Source: Gamarada debralockiae (taxonomy: Eukaryota; Ascomycota; Leotiomycetes; Helotiales; Hyphodiscaceae). Taken from it: a stretch of DNA of 64,000 nucleotides. Below, one piece after another: positions 25,376 through 35,061 of the stretch. The stretch is taken from contig NXFV01002042.1 of the NCBI GenBank assembly GCA_002803225.1, positions 1 through 64,000 on the forward strand, given 5' to 3'. The position numbers and the translations under genes were made by a program. The notes under the pieces are model-generated. The model saw only the letters and a program-made list of their open reading frames with translations. It was not told the origin of the DNA and did not search any database. The first letter of the stretch is position 1; every line of letters starts with the position of its first letter.

Positions 25376-26605
25376 TCATTGTTTGGGATATGAGTAATGG
25401 GCTGCGCTGGTGTAGAGAAGAGCATCAATCAAGCATTGGATCGACTCCTCGTCACCAACAAGCTGACGTTCGGCTCGGGGAATAACGACGTGGAGGAAAT
25501 GAACTTCGGCGAGAGTTGCCAATTGTGATACCAGAGCCTTTCTCTCGTCTTCGTTGTCCAGCAACTGATCGAATGTCACGCCCTCAAATTCCAAGGCTTC
25601 CTTGAAGGCCGCGAACACGTTCACGATCCAGTCGTCTGTTTGGGAACTCTGTTGTTCAAGAAGTAATTGGAAATAAACCTTTCGTTGAGCACTCCGCTCC
25701 TCAGTTCTTGCCAGCTCAATCTCAACTCTGGATCTGGGAATGGCCGGATAACCAGGTCTTGTTTGCCACTGCGCAATGACAGTCCACATTCTGGCTAAAA
25801 TGTCACCTATGAGCTCCTTCCCTTGCTTCTCAATTATCTGAAGAGTCTCTTCTAGAGTGAATAGGGACCACGTGGAATCAGGGGGAAGATGTCACCCAGG
25901 CCAATCTGGTATCCGTTATTGATGTATGCCACCTTCGAGGAAAACAAGAAGACATCGAGCAGTGCCTTCTTTTTCTCCTGGCGATCATCCGGCATGGCAT
26001 CAACGACTTGGTGTCTGGCGAAAGGATTTGCAGCCAGTCCCTCGTAACTAACGGGATCGCACCTTCCTCGCTTTCGTCGGTCTCTTCCGCGGATACGTCT
26101 TGGTCGGTGGTCTCGTCCATCTCATCATCACCCTCGTCGCCCTCTTCGTCGGACATGTATTGTTGCGTAGTCGCGGTCGTGCTCAACTCTGTATCTTCGT
26201 TGTTCTCCTTGTCAGGTACTGCTTGATCCGTGACATCATCCATCTCATTGTCACCCTCCTCGCCCTTCTCGTTAAACACCTCTTGCTCGGCGGCCTCATC
26301 CATCTCATCTTCGCCTCCTTCGATCTCGTCGTCGGATACCTCTTGTTCGGTATCCTCATCCGTCTCCTTGCGACTCTCGTCGCCCATGGATGATTTCGAA
26401 TCTCCGTCGTCAACCTCTAGTCCGCCATCCTCTTCGTCCATCATATTGATATCGCCGCTTGTTCCGGCACCCTGATCCTCTGTCGCTGTTCTCTGATCAT
26501 CACTTGCGACGCTTTGAGAATGCTTGTCTCGGAGCTCGCAGTCGCAGGTTTTGGTCGCATCTGGACCTCGAACTTGAATCTCTTGTATCCTGGTTCGTCA
26601 CTCAT
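25376..26605 (-). CDS. Acidic low-complexity protein of unknown function
   Basis: A probable gene starts with an ATG at 26603-26605 (MSDEPGYKRF). A first intron of about 60 nt (GTTCGA...CTCAAAG) may lead into a long Asp/Glu-rich section with imperfect repeats such as 'DEAAEQEVFNEKGEEGDNEM' (about 26050-26440). A second frame then reads 'MPDDRQEKKKALLDVFLFSS' and 'VAYINNGYQIGL'. A short intron near 25870-25915 (GTGACA...TCTAG) would join it to the last part, 'LARMWTVIAQWQTRPGYPAI' to 'LLYTSAAHYSYPKQ' and the stop at 25376. The switch between the acidic part and the second frame (about 26040) could not be explained by a good intron. The C-terminal part looks globular and helical, but I recognise no family. 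Confidence 0.5.
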
Positions 26606-27769
26606 GACGGTTGATCTCTGGAACCCGAGTTAGCTACTATCCAGGCCAGATGTGTGGGGGTCTTGGCTATTACGTTAAATTGATTTGGGAAGGGCATCGG
26701 AGAACGACGAGACCAGGTTCGAGAACTACCAATCCAGGGCTTGTCTTGGGCAGTTGAGTCTCAATTGCCGATTCGAATGCTAGGACTAGCAGAAAGGCGA
26801 GAGGAAAGAACGTTAAGACTTAAAATTGATTCATCAATTGTTTTGGCAAGAGCAGGAAGTTGGAGCGTTGTTGGCATCGATGTCAACAAGTGGCTCTTGT
26901 CGAACGAACTCGCTTGGCATCTCGCAAGTCGAAGCGGGCGCACCCACTTTTTCGAAGCAAACTCTTAACAGATATATCAATTCAAATAAGCAAATTTGCT
27001 TTCACCTTCAAGGCATAGTTAGATCGCCCATTAGTTCTAAATCTCATGAACAAGCGACTCAATTAATACCTACACCATAACCATCTTAGAGGCCTTAAGA
27101 GACAAAGGATGAAACGTGTTTAACATCGGGCCAAGGGACCTTTTTTGCCTTTCCTGTTCCCGAGAGCGAATCTTCTAGGTTTTCCTTTCTCCTTTACCTT
27201 TGGTTTTGTCTTTGTTGTTTTGGAATTTTTCGTTCTTGTATTGATATTTTTTTAGGTCGTCAGTGAACTTCGCTGTCGCGGCGGGCCAACTTCGTCAATG
27301 CAGACCAGCCGAAATGTGGGAGAAGTGAATACTTGCAAGTTCCGCGATTGATAGTCGGTAATCGGAACTTAAGAATCTCGCATTTTCAGGCACTCCAACA
27401 GACTTCGAATTCGAGAGTTCGTATTCTTGCTCACATCCGGAGGTGAAAAGGGGCTCGCTAAGAGGTCGATTTCGCGAAGAGGTCGATTTCGCGAAGGGCT
27501 CATGCGCATTACCGCACTACCTCAATTGCTATTCCTTGACTCGCTCAAACAGATATTCTCATATTCTCCCAACGGATGCCGACGAAGATAATCAGAGCTT
27601 TCACATTCTTGTATGTTTCCGTTGTAGCTCTGAATCACATCATGAACATTCATATTCTGTTCGCTCTAGACCTGATTCACGTACTCACTTCATGGCGATC
27701 CCATATATATTCGCTTGTTTTCAGCAATGGATCTCCTTATCTCTATCGTACGTACTCGCAAGTGCTCAA
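26606..27769. other. Intergenic, with a perfect 17-bp tandem repeat
   Basis: No gene is supported. The sequence holds T-rich tracts (27170-27260) and a perfect direct duplication of 'AGGTCGATTTCGCGAAG' at 27463-27479 and 27480-27496. Confidence 0.5.
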
Positions 27770-28399
27770 ATGCAAAACGAAACCAGCGATCTCAACGAGG
27801 ACGAAGTTCCAGCCCACTCCTCGGACGACACACACAACCATCTATTCTCTCCTCCCAGTCCACTCAACAGCACAGCATCCACCGACGCTATCGCACCATC
27901 TATTGAATCCAGTAACTTGGTAACCATCAACGAAAATTGCGATATCTCGTTCGATGACCCCGCTCACCATCCCCGCGATACTCCCAGCCCTGTTAATAGC
28001 ACAGCATCCATCGATGGGAGTGCGACTACCAAATCATTTGAATCGTTCGCTACCCTTCATTCTCTCCTTGATAGCGGTGACGTCTACGTCGCGATGTACA
28101 GTCGCTGGAGTTGGGAGCGAGAGGATGATCTGTGTATTTATTGCAGTACCTGTCGACGGGAAAGATGTGCTTTGTGTCATGGAGAAGTGTTTACTGAGGT
28201 AGTAGAGGTTGGGGAGAAGTTGACGTGTGAGAATGGGGAGGCGAAGATTTGTACTCCGTGTAAGCATGAATTATGTTCGGGTGGGAGGTTGAGGTTGGCG
28301 ACGAAATGCGGGGAACGGTTACATGTGGGACGTGAGGGGTGTCTGTGTGGTGACGATCGGGGTGGTGTGGAGGGAGTTGAGGGTGGGTTTGACTTTTGA
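27770..28399 (+). CDS. Small Cys-rich protein, putative zinc-binding
   Basis: The frame is open from 27443, but I choose the ATG at 27770 (MQNETSDLNEDEVPAH) because the upstream part looks like leader, giving 209 residues. The N-terminal half is disordered and holds two similar Ser/Pro stretches ('SPPSPLNSTASTDA' and 'TPSPVNSTASIDGSA'), which suggests an internal duplication. The C-terminal ~75 residues are Cys-rich: 'CIYCSTCRRERCALCHGEVF' is followed by more Cys/His pairs ('CTPCKHELC', 'CGERLHVGREGCLCG'). The spacing suggests one or two zinc sites, but it is not a canonical RING. Function is unknown. An upstream intron that would extend the N-terminus is possible. Confidence 0.5.
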   Translation: MQNETSDLNEDEVPAHSSDDTHNHLFSPPSPLNSTASTDAIAPSIESSNLVTINENCDISFDDPAHHPRDTPSPVNSTASIDGSATTKSFESFATLHSLLDSGDVYVAMYSRWSWEREDDLCIYCSTCRRERCALCHGEVFTEVVEVGEKLTCENGEAKICTPCKHELCSGGRLRLATKCGERLHVGREGCLCGDDRGGVEGVEGGFDF

Positions 28400-28636
28400 G
28401 GTGTTGTTGCTGCGCTCAGGGGGGGATTTAGCAACAAGCACTGCTGATATCTTTACGTAAAGATAGCTAGGTTATTTGGTAGCAGTTCTAAGGCTAATTT
28501 GTTCCTAAATTGGATGTATAGATGTGAACTCCTGGCTCTAGCAGTCCATTTCTTTCAAGCCCGCTATATACAAACTTTCAAAAACCCCAACTCCTGGCTC
28601 CTGACTCCTCGATTTCATTAGTATTGGCCCGTTTCT

Positions 28637-30047
28637 TCACTGCCCCTGTACCAAAACTTTCTCCTCGACCCCGACCCACGGATCCCCAGCATACAACTCC
28701 CCACTGTCCACTCGCATCTCCCTCTTCCCAGGCATACCCTTATCCCCGCAATCAGCTCCCCCTTTCCTATGCCCCATTACTTTCCAAGGGTCTACACAAC
28801 TACACATTGGTTCCTCTCCTTCCAAGGCCCCAATCTTGCCCCAAACTCTTGCGCGCTCATAATGTTCTTGATGCAAGATCATCCTCTCCCTTCGATCTTC
28901 ACGGTTTTTCAAGCACACCTCAACTGCCCAAATGATAGATACTAATCCCATGATTCCGACGTTCGTCCAGGACGTTGCCAGGAATTGATAGCTTTGAGAC
29001 GCGGATACCCCAATTGGATTCCCGAAGTTGTTGAGGATCGATGTAGTTCTGTGTGAGAAGGTCGTAATTGTTGCAGCGGAGGAGAGTGCGAGGAGGAACG
29101 TTATCTAGGCGGTAGCTGTTAGTTTTGTTGGAACTCTGACACAATGGGGTTCAGCGACTTACGACTGAAAGAAGACATATTTTCAGAGAAAGCGACGCAT
29201 ATGTGCTTGTGAACAACACCATGACGACAGAGGGTATCATTGTAGAAAGCAAGAAGATGATGTTGAAAATGTAAAGTACGAAAGTTGCGTCTAGGTACCT
29301 ATTCGATGAATCCAACCCAGCTTGGATTTGAGACGGCCAGCCGATATCCGAGAGCGTGGCGCTCAGATTGCCGTTTTTAAGTTCATGTTGCAGATTAGCT
29401 GTGAGATTGAAATGAGCTGCCAGTGTTAGTCTTCGAATGGAATATTCGAGAAGTGTAGGAAGACGTACCCATCGGGGTCTTGGAAATGCAGGAGCTAGCG
29501 TCGAATTTTGCACCAGGCACGAGTGCTGATGGATAGTAACGTCCTTCGCAAACGGACAGGATGTTGAGGTTATACCATTGCTGAATACCCAATTCTGCAG
29601 ATTGGATATCGGCTGCTGCATTGGTCCGGACTAAGCGCAAGGTTAATGCGTTCACTGGGGCCGTCACTGGATTATTGATTGGATTGTCTGAGTTTGGTGT
29701 CGACTGGATCGACCTGACCTGGGTGGAGCTTGTGGAGGAGATTGAAAGAAAGTTGTGTCCTAGGAGTGTTGTGTTGATCTGAAGTCATGGTGTTAGAACA
29801 GACTTCGAGGGACGTTGATGTGGAAGGAAAAGGCTCGAGTGAGGGCGGTGTGGGTACTACGTACGCTGACAACAGGACTGTCCCACAAGTATGATGATTC
29901 ATTTCCTGAAATCAAGCATAGGAAGTCCATGACGAGAGAAATGACGCAGCAAAGAGATGAGAAAGTTGCGACGAAACGAGTGCGCATTCTTGACTTTCGC
30001 TGGCGCCGAATTTCAGCTTCAAGGCCTTTCTTGGATTTCCTACACAT
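28637..30047 (-). CDS. SUR7/PalI-family plasma-membrane protein
   Basis: Four exons, complement of 28637-29104, 29163-29416, 29469-29778 and 29865-30047, give 404 residues. Four hydrophobic spans are seen: 'ATFSSLCCVISLVMDFLCLI' near the N-terminus, 'FVLYIFNIIFLLSTMIPSVV', 'ICLLSVITFLLALSSAATIT' (across the third intron), and 'SWTNVGIMGLVSIIWAVEV'. The large loop after span 1 has 'WYNLNILSVCEGRYYP' and a second Cys shortly after ('DASSC'), the pattern typical of SUR7/PalI proteins. These sit in eisosome/MCC domains or act in ambient pH sensing (PalI). The cytoplasmic tail is long and charged. Introns use GTACGT, GTACGT and GTAAGT donors. The family call is good; the exact subfamily is uncertain. 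Confidence 0.8.
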
Positions 30048-30385
30048 GATACAAACAATTCGACCCCAGGACTTTTTAAAACCAACAGTACTGGACTTCG
30101 TTAAAAGAGTTGTGTTGAAATAAAAATCTCACGGCCATCAGGCTGCCATCAATTGTTATGCGCTGACAGAAGGCCGCGAATACCGGCTAGGCTGCAACGA
30201 AAAGGCTCACCGGTGCGGGGGGTAAGCGAACTTTTTGTATATAGGCGGCTATTGCCCCTCTTCTAGTTCAATCAACTCCTCAAACCTTTAATAATTCCAA
30301 CATATCACCCACTCGATTCAGAATATCACTCTTTCCTCACAGTCCACCAGCTTACTCTTATCAAACGGAACGGTTGGCGTCACTT
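30048..30385. promoter_or_regulatory. Divergent promoter, SUR7-like / WW gene
   Basis: A short divergent intergenic region. TATA-like 'TTGTATATAGG' lies at about 30234, about 150 bases upstream of the WW start codon, followed by a pyrimidine-rich leader. Confidence 0.4.
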
Positions 30386-30885
30386 ATGGTGGTCATGGAC
30401 AACAACGCCGATATCGATCCTAACTCTGCCCCAGAGGCAGATGCTCGCACAGAGCAGAATACCTCTCTGCCTCACGGCTGGGAACAGAAAACTACTCCTG
30501 CAGGACGGGTATACTATATCGATCACAACACGCACACCACCACCTGGAATGACCCTCGAAATCCAAATCCAAATCTAGAGAATGAAAGCGTGCCAGCATC
30601 TCTAGATGGACCACCTCTACCTGCTGGTTGGGAAGCTCACCGCCAGCCAGATGGGACCGTGTACTTCTCTGATCACAACACCAAATCTACTACTTTCGAG
30701 GACCCTCGAGGAAAACGATCTGTCAATAACATCGCACCGGCTCCGTAGATAGCACTCCGCTACCTGCTGGCTGGGAAGAGAAGCGAACCCCAACGGGTCT
30801 GGTGTATTTTGTCGACCACAATACAAAGTCTAACGTTTGGAACGATCCACGCTTGCCGACGAGCTCTTCTTCGACAATCGTGTAA
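30386..30885 (+). pseudogene. Three-WW-domain gene with internal frame change
   Basis: The frame from the ATG at 30386 encodes two WW domains: '[20 protein letters not shown]' ending 'TTTWNDPR', and '[20 protein letters not shown]' ending 'TTFEDPR'. It then stops at TAG 30746-30748. A third clear WW domain ('[20 protein letters not shown]' ending 'NVWNDPRLP') follows in another frame and ends at TAA 30883-30885. The frames overlap only between about 30730 and 30745, so a one-base change there would join all three. The repeats resemble the WW array of NEDD4/Rsp5-type ubiquitin ligases and bind PPxY motifs, but no C2 or HECT domain is nearby. In domain 2 the second Trp is Phe. The two-WW product may still be functional, so 'pseudogene' here means a disrupted three-WW frame. 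Confidence 0.65.
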
Positions 30886-31758
30886 GATATAGGGTACATT
30901 CAGAATAATGGAGGGTTGGTGGGAGAGTTTATCTACATGTTTGAGAAGAAAGTTGTCTACATACGTTACGTGTGGAGACATGCTGAATTGAACGTAAATG
31001 AACACGTTTATCAATCAGGTAACATCGACCTGTTTTACAAACAATACACATCGAACAAATAGCGACAGCGGAATCGTTCTGTGCATCATCTGTAGGCGCA
31101 GTGTGTCTAACGTAGAAATTGAAATGTACCAGAAGGAATCTCGAGTAGCTTCTTAAGTAGCACCTTCTCACAGCTGTTGAAGAAAGTAAGTAGCGGCATT
31201 TTTTCGCTGCCGTTTTCACTATCGTCGTCCGTTTAAGTTTTGTCGTCTCGTGCTTCTTCTGGCCTCGTCGAAATCAACGACCCACAATTATACAGTTTTT
31301 CCTCTCTGTTTCCTAGTGCAATATGCTGCATGGTATCTGCTTCGAGTCATTTGCTAGCAGAGTGCATTAGGTATTCCTTCCACGTTCTCAGAGTGTCGTA
31401 CTTAATGGTCTGCTTCTGTCTCCCGAGACGAATTATTTCAGAGGCACACCTACTTATACTCAAGATCTGTGAGCATTCAACGAAACAAATTCGGTGAAGC
31501 GAGTTGAAAGATTGGAAATCATATAATCATCAGGTAGAAGCGCAAAATTGGTATATATGTACGGTAAAATCAAGAATCTTCCATGAATGAGTGAATGAAT
31601 GCCTCCCAAAGACCTGCTTGGTAGTCCTCGTGTGTCTCTCATAGCATCCACCAAACCTTTCCAAACTCCAAACCAAAATAAAGCTTCCCCACAAGTAATC
31701 TTCCGCATCATATTCCCATCTCCAACCTTTTGCTTTCTCCTCATCTCCCAAGCATATC
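30886..31758. other. Intergenic, no gene seen
   Basis: Convergent 3' spacer between the WW gene and the secreted protein gene. No coding region or structured RNA was recognised. The short frames on either strand lack conserved features. Confidence 0.5.
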
Positions 31759-33497
31759 TCAAACTCCAACAGGTTCTCCTCTCCCACCCTTCCCAGCAGG
31801 CTGTGGATCCAGTTGGGAGGCTGGTTCAGTCACATTCCCTTTCGCTGCCGGAGGAGCTGGAGCCGGCTTCGCGGAATCAGTTGGCTTTGCCTTCGCAGCA
31901 GGGGGACTTGGCTTCGCTGGCTCGGTACCGTTGGCTTTCGCAGCCGGAGGCGGCGCAGTAACGTTCAATGCAGCAGGTGGTGTGATCTTCCCCGTTCCCT
32001 TTGCAGCTGGGGGTGTCGTATCGGTACCATTCTTCTTGCCTTTCCCATCACCCTTTCCTTTCTTTGCGGGCGGCGGCGGAGCGGTGACGTTCTGTCCTGC
32101 TGGTGGGGTTGCCGTTCCGTTCAGCGAAGGCGGAGCGGGAAGTGGGGAAGGGGCAGTTGAGTTTGATGATGGGATCGTTGTGTTTGAAATGACTGTAACA
32201 TTTCCGCCTGCCGGAACAGTAGGCATGTTCGTCTCTCCATGGGTCACTGTTACAGTGGACAACACGGTTGTTGGTGGGAGGGAGGTTGTTTGCGTTACAG
32301 TTTGGCCTTGGACGGTGGTTGTTATGGTGGTGACGGAACCGGGTTGGGTGAGCTCGATGATTATGACTTGGACTGAGGATGAAGATGAACTTGATGAAGA
32401 GGACGACGAGGAACCTGCTGCACCTGCTGGGCCTTGAGCTCCGGCTTGCCCAGCGACCCCTTGCGAGGACGAACTTGATGAACTCGAAGATCCGCTTCCG
32501 GAGTTGGTGATGATGATTGTTCCGCCGGAGTTCGAAGAGCTGGATGAACTTGATGATGACGAGCTCGATCCACCACCTGACCCCGCAGTGCCGGTATTCC
32601 CTGATGGAGGCCCAGCTGTTCCAGAATTCTCCGATGAAGCAGACGAGCTCTTAGCGGGAGGTGGGGCGGCAGCTGCGATAGTGGTCGTGCTGCTCTTAGA
32701 GATGGTACTGACGATGACGGGAGGTAGATTGGGTGGCGTCATACTAGCTTTACCGCCTGATGCAGCACTTGCACCCACCATCATTGGAGGTGGGGGAGCT
32801 TGTGTGGCTGCATTTGCACACATATTCACGGTCTCGGTAATAGTGACTGTCATAGTCATGACTTTAGCAGCGGCACAGGGGCTGCAGACCGCACAAGTCG
32901 TCACTGCTGCGGCCGCGATCGACATAGCTGGAGGTGGTGCTTTGTAGCCACCGTTGGCTTTCGCTGGTGGGGCTACAGTGTTGTTCCCTTTGCCGCCTAG
33001 CCCGTTGTCCATCCCTTTTCCAGGCTTTGGCATGCCAGTCCCCATTGCCATGGGCGGCATTGGTTTTCCTGTGCCCATTACCATGGGTGGAGCGGGTTTA
33101 CTAGTTCCCACTGGTGTTGAAGGCATGGGCATTCCTGTTCCTAAAGCCATGGGAGGAGTTGGAGGACCGGTGCCTACAGTCATAGGTGGTGCTGGTGTGC
33201 CTGTGCCCATAGACATAGGAGGGGTGGGAGGGCTCATCGCCAAAGGTGTTGCAGCAGGTGCTGAGCCAGCGAGGGCTTTTGGACCGGCAAGTTGAGCTGA
33301 ATCAATTCCAGGTAATGGAAGGGCTCGTTTGGTATCTTGTGGAAGTCTACCAAAACGTTAGTAGTATGCTCATGATACTATTCGATAGAAGGAGTTTAGA
33401 ATACTCACACCTCACGTTTAAAAAAGTCTATTGGACCAGCAACAGCCGAAGAGAAGGAAGCGGCTAGCGCAAACGAAAGTAGAATTTCAGACCGCAT
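31759..33497 (-). CDS. Secreted low-complexity Pro/Ser/Thr-rich protein
   Basis: Exons are the complement of 31759-33346 and 33409-33497 (558 residues). Exon 1 encodes a signal peptide, 'MRSEILLSFALAASFSSAVA', ending just before 'GPIDFFKRE'. The intron is 33347-33408 (GTGAGT...GGTAG). A dibasic site ('DTKRALPLPG') follows. Then come about eight short repeats of the type 'MGTGTPAPPM' (about residues 70-140), a Cys-containing middle ('TTCAVCSPCAAAKVMTMTVT') with Val/Thr alternation, two long serine runs around a collagen-like 'GVAGQAGAQGPAGAAG', and a Lys/Pro/Ala-rich tail ('PPAAKGNVTEPA'). There is no hydrophobic GPI signal at the end. This looks like a cell-wall or extracellular matrix glycoprotein; function is unknown. 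High-GC repeats produce long frames on the other strand, which I disregard. Confidence 0.8.
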
Positions 33498-34494
33498 ACT
33501 GAAATGAACGATATGTGCAAGAAGAGAGAGAAAGGAGTGTTGATGATATCAAATCATGGAGGAGACAGAAGGAAATGCAGCTGTCATAGTAAGCCAGCCA
33601 TGAAGAGAAGGGTGAACTTCTCTCTTATGTCAATAAGACTACAGAGGTTCCGTTTCCAATGACATGTCAAAACGTGACTGCTGCATCGCTAAGACAAGCT
33701 TGAAAAATAATGTAAGGTCCAGGCTGATTCTGTGCTGGACCCCCGCTGGGGCGTCCTTGATTTGAGAATATTTCCAGTTAGAATGATTCAAGACAGTGCA
33801 CAAGGGGAAATGGTGGATGAAACCGAGATCTGAGCAGATTTTCTTCCGAGAGCAAGGGTTTAAGGAAGAGAATCTTCGGATGAGGATGGCTGTGCAAACT
33901 TCAAGTCATCGATCTGTCTGATATAAACGAATGATCGGCCGGATCTTGGATGATGGTAGACATGGGGCAAACAGATCATTCATGCGAAGATCAGAACAGA
34001 CTATTTTGCGATTCGGTCCTGAAGATATCGTCAAAAGGAAGCGCTGGGGAAAAAACAAGGTTAAAACACTCCACAGTATGTCGCAGCGACCAATTTTGCA
34101 ATTCTTATTCCACATTGGCCGTGGTCACAGCAGGATTGACCATAACAGTCTCTGATAAATTGAATCGTGACAACAGCGGTCAAAAACTGGATGACCTTCA
34201 ACTGAAGCCAGGTCGCTGAACCTGTTTTAGAAACACATGGCAAGGTAAGATCCGACGATTATGCTTTACATACCTTGCCGTTTCTTGGCCTCCAACCCGG
34301 CTGTCGTGTGAATGTACCCGCGACCAAAACTTGCCATCACAGTAAGTCAAAAAGGAGTTTGTAGCGACTGATGCTGTAGTAACAAGCTTCAAAACCTCTG
34401 AGCGAATCGTTTGTCGTCTCAAGTCCCCAGCCAAGGGTATTTGTAACAGACTAGACCGACGAAGCGAGCAATCATGGCACAATATCCGAGCTCT

Positions 34495-35061
34495 TCAGGC
34501 ACACAATGTATGAGATGAAAATCGTCCAGGAGATCGCGGTGATGTGCAACAAGGATGAAGGTGACCCGTCTTGGAGAAGATGTGTTGAATCAGTCGTGGG
34601 ACGTTTGTGGTACAGAGCACAGCCTCAATCATAGCAACTATGTACAGAACTCTCAGCTGTCTGAAGGCTTCTGAAAGGTTGAAATGTGAACGGATATATT
34701 CATGGGGTAGATAAAAGAGAGCGGGAGTTTTCTTTTCATCAGACAAGAAGTGTTGCAAGACTGGCGGGGGACTTTGAAACGGCCGAGGCACGTGATATGA
34801 TCGTTGTCGAGCCCGCCTTTGCGCCTTGGTACCCATAAGAGCATGAACTCGGTATCTTTCGTCTGTCCGAGGTAAATACTTTAGATAGCAAAGTCTTACA
34901 GATGCTTCCTTGTTGGATTGGTGAAGTTGAGACGGTTGGACGACCACCTTGAGATGTATGGATGAGTTGAAATTTTGGTCAAACAATTTTAAAGTCTTTC
35001 TTAATCCTCGGAAACTGCTGTAATTTACTTGCAAGTCTTTGTGGCAGGCGTCTACTTCCAA
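34495..35061 (-). CDS. Weak candidate ORF behind a CACGTG cluster
   Basis: A 188-codon open frame without a domain; its 5' end begins at TTG and the first internal ATG reads 'MGTKAQRRARQRSYHVPRPF'. It is listed because three CACGTG motifs lie 45-210 bases upstream in the position of a promoter. It may instead be part of an exon or a noncoding transcript. Confidence 0.2.
   Translation of the reverse strand: MEVDACHKDLQVNYSSFRGLRKTLKLFDQNFNSSIHLKVVVQPSQLHQSNKEASVRLCYLKYLPRTDERYRVHALMGTKAQRRARQRSYHVPRPFQSPPPVLQHFLSDEKKTPALFYLPHEYIRSHFNLSEAFRQLRVLYIVAMIEAVLCTTNVPRLIQHIFSKTGHLHPCCTSPRSPGRFSSHTLCA

Noticed and set aside
31730..32947. Long plus-strand ORFs rich in Gly, Ala and Val
   Set aside because: They are antisense shadows of the GC-rich repeats in the secreted protein, whose strand is fixed by a signal peptide and a proper intron.
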